Assembly: GCA_016709845.1 (NCBI GenBank)
Contig: JADJMA010000009.1
Location: 1 to 64,000 of the forward strand
Length of the DNA: 64,000 bases
Direction of reading: 5' to 3'
From: Flammeovirgaceae bacterium
GTDB lineage: Bacteria > Bacteroidota > Bacteroidia > Cytophagales > Cyclobacteriaceae
Of this stretch, positions 61,120 to 64,000 are shown one piece after another (the first letter of the stretch is position 1; the number at the start of each line of letters is the position of its first letter). The notes beneath the pieces were generated by a model that was given only the letters and a program-made list of their open reading frames with translations, was not told where the DNA came from and made no database searches. The position numbers and the translations under genes were made by a program.

Positions 61120-61191
61120 TGCCCCGTAGTTCAATGGACAGAATAGAAGTTTCCTAAACTTTTGATACAGGTTCGATTCCTGTCGGGGCTA
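61120..61191 (+). tRNA. tRNA-Arg (CCT), the only complete copy of the array
   Basis: The acceptor GCCCCG pairs with CGGGGC (positions 2-7), the anticodon stem is GAAGT/ACTTT with loop TTCCTAA (anticodon CCT), the T arm is ACAGG-TTCGATT-CCTGT, and the discriminator is A. It has no palindrome. The first base is T rather than G as in the truncated copies, giving a T-T mismatch at the end of the acceptor. It would read AGG codons. Confidence 0.88.
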
Positions 61192-61259
61192 CATAATCGT
61201 GACTTAAGAAATCATTCTCCCATGTGATCCATATCACCATTTAAATGGTTATTCCGTTA

Positions 61260-61267
61260 TAGCTTTG
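61260..61267 (+). promoter_or_regulatory. Promoter -7 box of cbpA-cbpM
   Basis: TAGCTTTG matches TAnnTTTG, 38 bases before the cbpA start. The interval 61192-61304 holds no other feature. Confidence 0.5.
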
Positions 61268-61304
61268 TATTGTGACCGTTGCTAAATAAGAACCATCTTT
61301 ACCT

Positions 61305-62195
61305 ATGGAATTTATTGATTACTATAAGATACTGGAAATTGATAAGAGCGCTTCTGCTGACCAGGTAAAGAAAGCGTATCGTAAACTTGCCCGAAAGTTT
61401 CACCCCGATCTGAATCCTAATGACAAAGAAGCACACAAAAAATTCCAACAGATCAATGAAGCCAACGAAGTATTGAGCGATCCCGACAAGCGGAAGAAGT
61501 ATGATCAATACGGAAAAGACTGGCAGCATGCCGAACATTTTGAGCAAGCAAAACAAAATCAATCCCGGCAAGGGTCCAATACGGGGCAGAACTTTGGTGG
61601 TGGACAAAGTTTCTCGGGCGAAGGCGATTTCTCCAGCTTCTTCGAATCGATGTTTGGCGGATCGACTCGTCAAGGTCACACAAAATTTCGAGGGCAGGAT
61701 CTGCATGCCGAGTTACAGCTATCCCTTGTCAATGCGATGGAGACTCATCAACAAACCCTTACTTTAAATGGTAAGAATATTCGCATCACCATTCCTGCCG
61801 GAATTGAGAACGGCCAGATAATCAAATTGAAAGGGTATGGCGCACCTGGGGCAAATGGTGGTCCGGCTGGTGATCTCTATATTACTTTTCAGATAGCCGA
61901 TCATCCCCATTTCAAACGCATGGGAAATGATTTACATACTACTGCATCGTTGGATTTATACACTGCGTTGTTGGGTGGCGAGACTACGATCGATACGTTG
62001 AATGGAAAAGTAAAAATGAAAGTGAGTGCGGAAACACAACCCGGCACCAAAGTAAGATTGAAAGGAAAAGGATTTCCCGTTTACAAGCAAGAAGGTAAGT
62101 TCGGTGACTTATATGTTACCTACCAGGTTGCGTTACCGACCAACCTTACCGAAAAGCAACGGGCACTATTTACTGAATTGTCGCAACTTAAATAA
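61305..62195 (+). CDS. cbpA: CbpA-like DnaJ co-chaperone / curved-DNA-binding protein
   Basis: This intact 296-residue protein has an N-terminal J domain with H33-P34-D35 (KFHPDLNP), a Gly/Gln-rich linker (NTGQNFGGGQSFSGEGDF), and two C-terminal peptide-binding domains (AELQLSLVNAMETHQQTL, ITIPAGIENGQIIKLKGYG, TASLDLYTALLGGETTIDTL). It lacks the zinc fingers of DnaJ, as CbpA does. It stimulates DnaK and may bind DNA. The cbpM gene follows six bases later, the usual pair. Confidence 0.93.
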   Translation: MEFIDYYKILEIDKSASADQVKKAYRKLARKFHPDLNPNDKEAHKKFQQINEANEVLSDPDKRKKYDQYGKDWQHAEHFEQAKQNQSRQGSNTGQNFGGGQSFSGEGDFSSFFESMFGGSTRQGHTKFRGQDLHAELQLSLVNAMETHQQTLTLNGKNIRITIPAGIENGQIIKLKGYGAPGANGGPAGDLYITFQIADHPHFKRMGNDLHTTASLDLYTALLGGETTIDTLNGKVKMKVSAETQPGTKVRLKGKGFPVYKQEGKFGDLYVTYQVALPTNLTEKQRALFTELSQLK

Positions 62196-62201
62196 TACAT
62201 T

Positions 62202-62504
62202 ATGCAACCTGCAGATATGATACCGGCTTCTGAATTTTGTGTTCACCACAAAATAGAACTGTCATTCATCCATTTGCTAGAGCAACATGGCATGATTGAG
62301 ACGGTGGTTATTGAAGAGAGCGTATTTTTACCGTTATCCGAACTTGAGCGATTAGAAAAAATAGTTCGGTTGCATTTTGAACTGGATATTAATCTGGAAG
62401 GAATTGAAACGATCAATCACCTGCTACAGCGCATTACAACTATGCAAGAACATATTGTTAGTCTAACGAATCGCCTAAAGGCGCAGGAGGATAAATCAGA
62501 TTAA
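62202..62504 (+). CDS. cbpM: CbpM-like modulator of CbpA
   Basis: This 100-residue protein has a MerR-like helical fold: FCVHHKIELSFIHLLEQHGM, EESVFLPLSELERLEKIVRL, HFELDINLEGIETINHLLQR, and a C-terminal coiled coil. CbpM binds the J domain of CbpA and blocks its activity. Position directly after cbpA (six bases) supports this assignment. It overlaps the convergent regulator gene by nine bases. Confidence 0.9.
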   Translation: MQPADMIPASEFCVHHKIELSFIHLLEQHGMIETVVIEESVFLPLSELERLEKIVRLHFELDINLEGIETINHLLQRITTMQEHIVSLTNRLKAQEDKSD

Positions 62505-63110
62505 TTGATACTGCGCGGCCAACCTGATTAATGTGGCTGTATTTTTGGCGTGAAACTTTGTAAGCAAATTCTTTCTATGGGTATCAACCGTTGTAGCACT
62601 AATAAACAACTTGTCGGCAATTTGGTTGTTGGTCATGCCATCGGCTATAAGCACTAGCACTTCTTTTTCGCGTCTTGTTATAATAGGTATTTTCGCATCG
62701 TCATTTCTCTTTACTGCTGAAGCCGCTTCATCACTAAGAAATTTATCACCTTGCATCACCATTTCAATGGCTTCGACCAATTCTTCGCGTGTTGCATTTT
62801 TGAGCACATAGCCTGAAGCGCCATTGTCCAACATTTTTTGAATGTAGCTTTGCTGATTGAATGAGCTAAGGCCAATGATATGGATCAATGGAAACATTGT
62901 CTTTACTTCTTTACATAAATCGATGCCGCTTTTATCGGGGAGATTTATATCCATGAGGATAACATCGGGTTGATTGTTTTTTAAAAAAGCAAGGCATGAG
63001 GCAGCATTCATAGCATGACCTGTCCATTCAATCCCATCTTCATTTTGAAGCAGGGATCGAATTCCTTCCACGATCATGTAGTGATCATCCGTAATAAAAA
63101 CCTTTGTCAT
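62496..63110 (-). CDS. NarL/FixJ-family response regulator
   Basis: This 204-residue protein has a receiver domain with D8-D9 and phosphoacceptor D54 (VILMDINLPDKSG), and a LuxR-type helix-turn-helix (ITRREKEVLVLIADGMTNNQ and IADKLFISATTVDTHRKNLL). It binds DNA as a dimer after phosphorylation by the kinase encoded directly upstream, whose last base coincides with its first. The targets are unknown. Confidence 0.94.
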   Translation of the reverse strand: MTKVFITDDHYMIVEGIRSLLQNEDGIEWTGHAMNAASCLAFLKNNQPDVILMDINLPDKSGIDLCKEVKTMFPLIHIIGLSSFNQQSYIQKMLDNGASGYVLKNATREELVEAIEMVMQGDKFLSDEAASAVKRNDDAKIPIITRREKEVLVLIADGMTNNQIADKLFISATTVDTHRKNLLTKFHAKNTATLIRLAAQYQLI

Positions 63111-64000
63111 TATACGTCAAATTCGATATGGACGGAAGTTCCCTTTCCTGGTTGAGAAGAGATATCCAATTTTGCTTTTATAAAATCGAGCCGATGCTGA
63201 ATGTTAGTCCAACCAATTCCTTTCGATTTTTTTAAAAGCGTGATATCAAATCCACTCCCATCGTCTTCCACAGTAACTGAGATATGGCCGGTCGTATTTG
63301 CCACCTGCACAATAATTGATTTAGCCGAAGCATGTTTAAGTGCGTTGCTTATTAATTCTTGAACAATGCGGTAAATGGTAATTGCTGTTGTTTGCTCTAA
63401 ATTCACATCCTTAAAACCGATGGATTGATAGGATACCTCAAGGGCACCGCTTTGATTGATGTCGTTACAGAAATCGCGAAGGGAGGTATCTAAACCAAAT
63501 CGTATCAGTGACTCAGGCATCATATTATGTGCAACCCTTCGCATTTCTTTTATGGAACTGTCAAGCATATCCATGCTGCGTTCAAAGGCCTGATGATTCT
63601 CAGGCGTCATGATTAAATTTTCTTTCATTGTATTGAATGAGTATTTGATTCCAGAAAGCATACCACCTAGTCCATCGTGCAGGTCTTTTGCCAGGCGCGT
63701 TCGTTCTTGTTCCTCACCTTTTAATACTGCTTCGGTAGCGGTTAGTTGTTTTTCCGTTTCCAGTTCACTGATGCGCTGTTGTTGGAGTTTTTGTTTTTGA
63801 CTATACGTGCGGTACGTGAGCAACGAGATAATGCCCAAAACTAAAATACCACCAACTAACATGTAATTGAAAATGCTTCTGCGTTGAAGTGAAAGTTGTT
63901 GTACTTTTTTCTCAGTCTCCAATTTCAATATATGTGACTCTTTTTTTTCTGATTCATACTTTTTATCAAGCTCTGCGGTTTTCAAGTGAATGGTTTCATT
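63110..64000 (-). CDS. NarX/DesK-type sensor histidine kinase, runs off the window
   Basis: The visible 297 codons start within the protein, which continues past the window end (NETIHLKTAELDKKYE before the first ATG in frame). A coiled segment leads to one membrane helix (YMLVGGILVLGIISLLTY), then the HisKA_3 domain with the phosphorylated His in AKDLHDGLGGMLSGIKYSF, and the ATPase with VQELISNALKHASAKS, VEDDGSGFD and GIGWTNIQHRLDFI. Bacteroidetes kinases of this form often have TPR repeats before the coiled segment, which would lie outside. It pairs with the regulator at 62496. Confidence 0.92.
   Translation of the reverse strand, partial: NETIHLKTAELDKKYESEKKESHILKLETEKKVQQLSLQRRSIFNYMLVGGILVLGIISLLTYRTYSQKQKLQQQRISELETEKQLTATEAVLKGEEQERTRLAKDLHDGLGGMLSGIKYSFNTMKENLIMTPENHQAFERSMDMLDSSIKEMRRVAHNMMPESLIRFGLDTSLRDFCNDINQSGALEVSYQSIGFKDVNLEQTTAITIYRIVQELISNALKHASAKSIIVQVANTTGHISVTVEDDGSGFDITLLKKSKGIGWTNIQHRLDFIKAKLDISSQPGKGTSVHIEFDV

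Noticed and set aside
1..64000. Ribosomal RNA genes, retron or diversity-generating reverse transcriptase
   Set aside because: No rRNA signature and no YxDD-type reverse transcriptase motif was seen on either strand.

Overview
The window looks like a chromosome segment of a Bacteroidetes bacterium, most likely of the order Cytophagales. The signs are promoters of the TAnnTTTG type ahead of several genes, few Shine-Dalgarno sequences, moderate to low G+C, and typical families: outer-membrane beta-barrel receptors with carboxypeptidase-regulatory domains, LytTR/LytS pairs, PorT-like barrels, CbpA/CbpM and Bacteroidetes-type PruA. Many genes are broken by single-base indels that can be mended by eye, often in homopolymers. 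I read most of these as sequence-quality problems, not true pseudogenes, and annotate the mended genes.

Layout. 1-4216: end of a decayed phage-like or integrative element (RecA-like ATPase protein, 3-TM holin, large serine recombinase) whose recombinase stops inside a tRNA-Pro gene. 4416-10462: a regulator, a YjjG phosphatase, PruA, and a CreD/winged-helix/membrane-protein cluster with two copies of one palindromic operator. 10609-20307: tRNA-Asn, an ABC exporter with an internal deletion, Hsp20, a DegP-like protease, an ALDH7 dehydrogenase, response regulators, a damaged tRNA-Ala, and a LytT/LytS pair. 20662-34917: a frameshifted TonB-type receptor, a molybdopterin/2Fe-2S oxidoreductase facing a PQQ dehydrogenase with cytochrome c, CutC, an isoaspartyl-peptidase-like hydrolase, an NlpC hydrolase and a GlcD oxidase. 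35107-46948: asparagine synthetase, S1/P1 nuclease, then a same-strand run of C39-like peptidase, RimK-like ATP-grasp, GCS2 ligase, N-formylglutamate amidohydrolase-like protein, HhH protein and SF1 helicase. This run includes a predicted peptide or amide metabolite pathway. 47147-53911: an IS1182-type element next to an integron-like cassette array without a visible integrase. 54438-64000: M20 amidohydrolase, Amt, secreted amidohydrolase, TPR lipoprotein, a tRNA-Arg/GIY-YIG tandem array, CbpA/CbpM and a NarL-type two-component system.

Two structures stand out. First, at least four hairpin sites of 132-134 bp separate minus-strand genes at 49599-53072. The first bases of each testable cassette complement the far arm of the site at that cassette's own end, which is the signature of integron attC cassettes. 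Second, three of the four tRNA loci (Pro, Ala, Arg) carry, between promoter and tRNA, extra copies of the tRNA 5' part interrupted by a GC-rich palindrome. At tRNA-Arg the repeat unit also holds a small GIY-YIG nuclease gene whose stop codon lies inside the next tRNA copy, and the units shrink stepwise (297, 260, 164, 92 bp) toward the one complete tRNA. I infer a tRNA-associated GIY-YIG element family.
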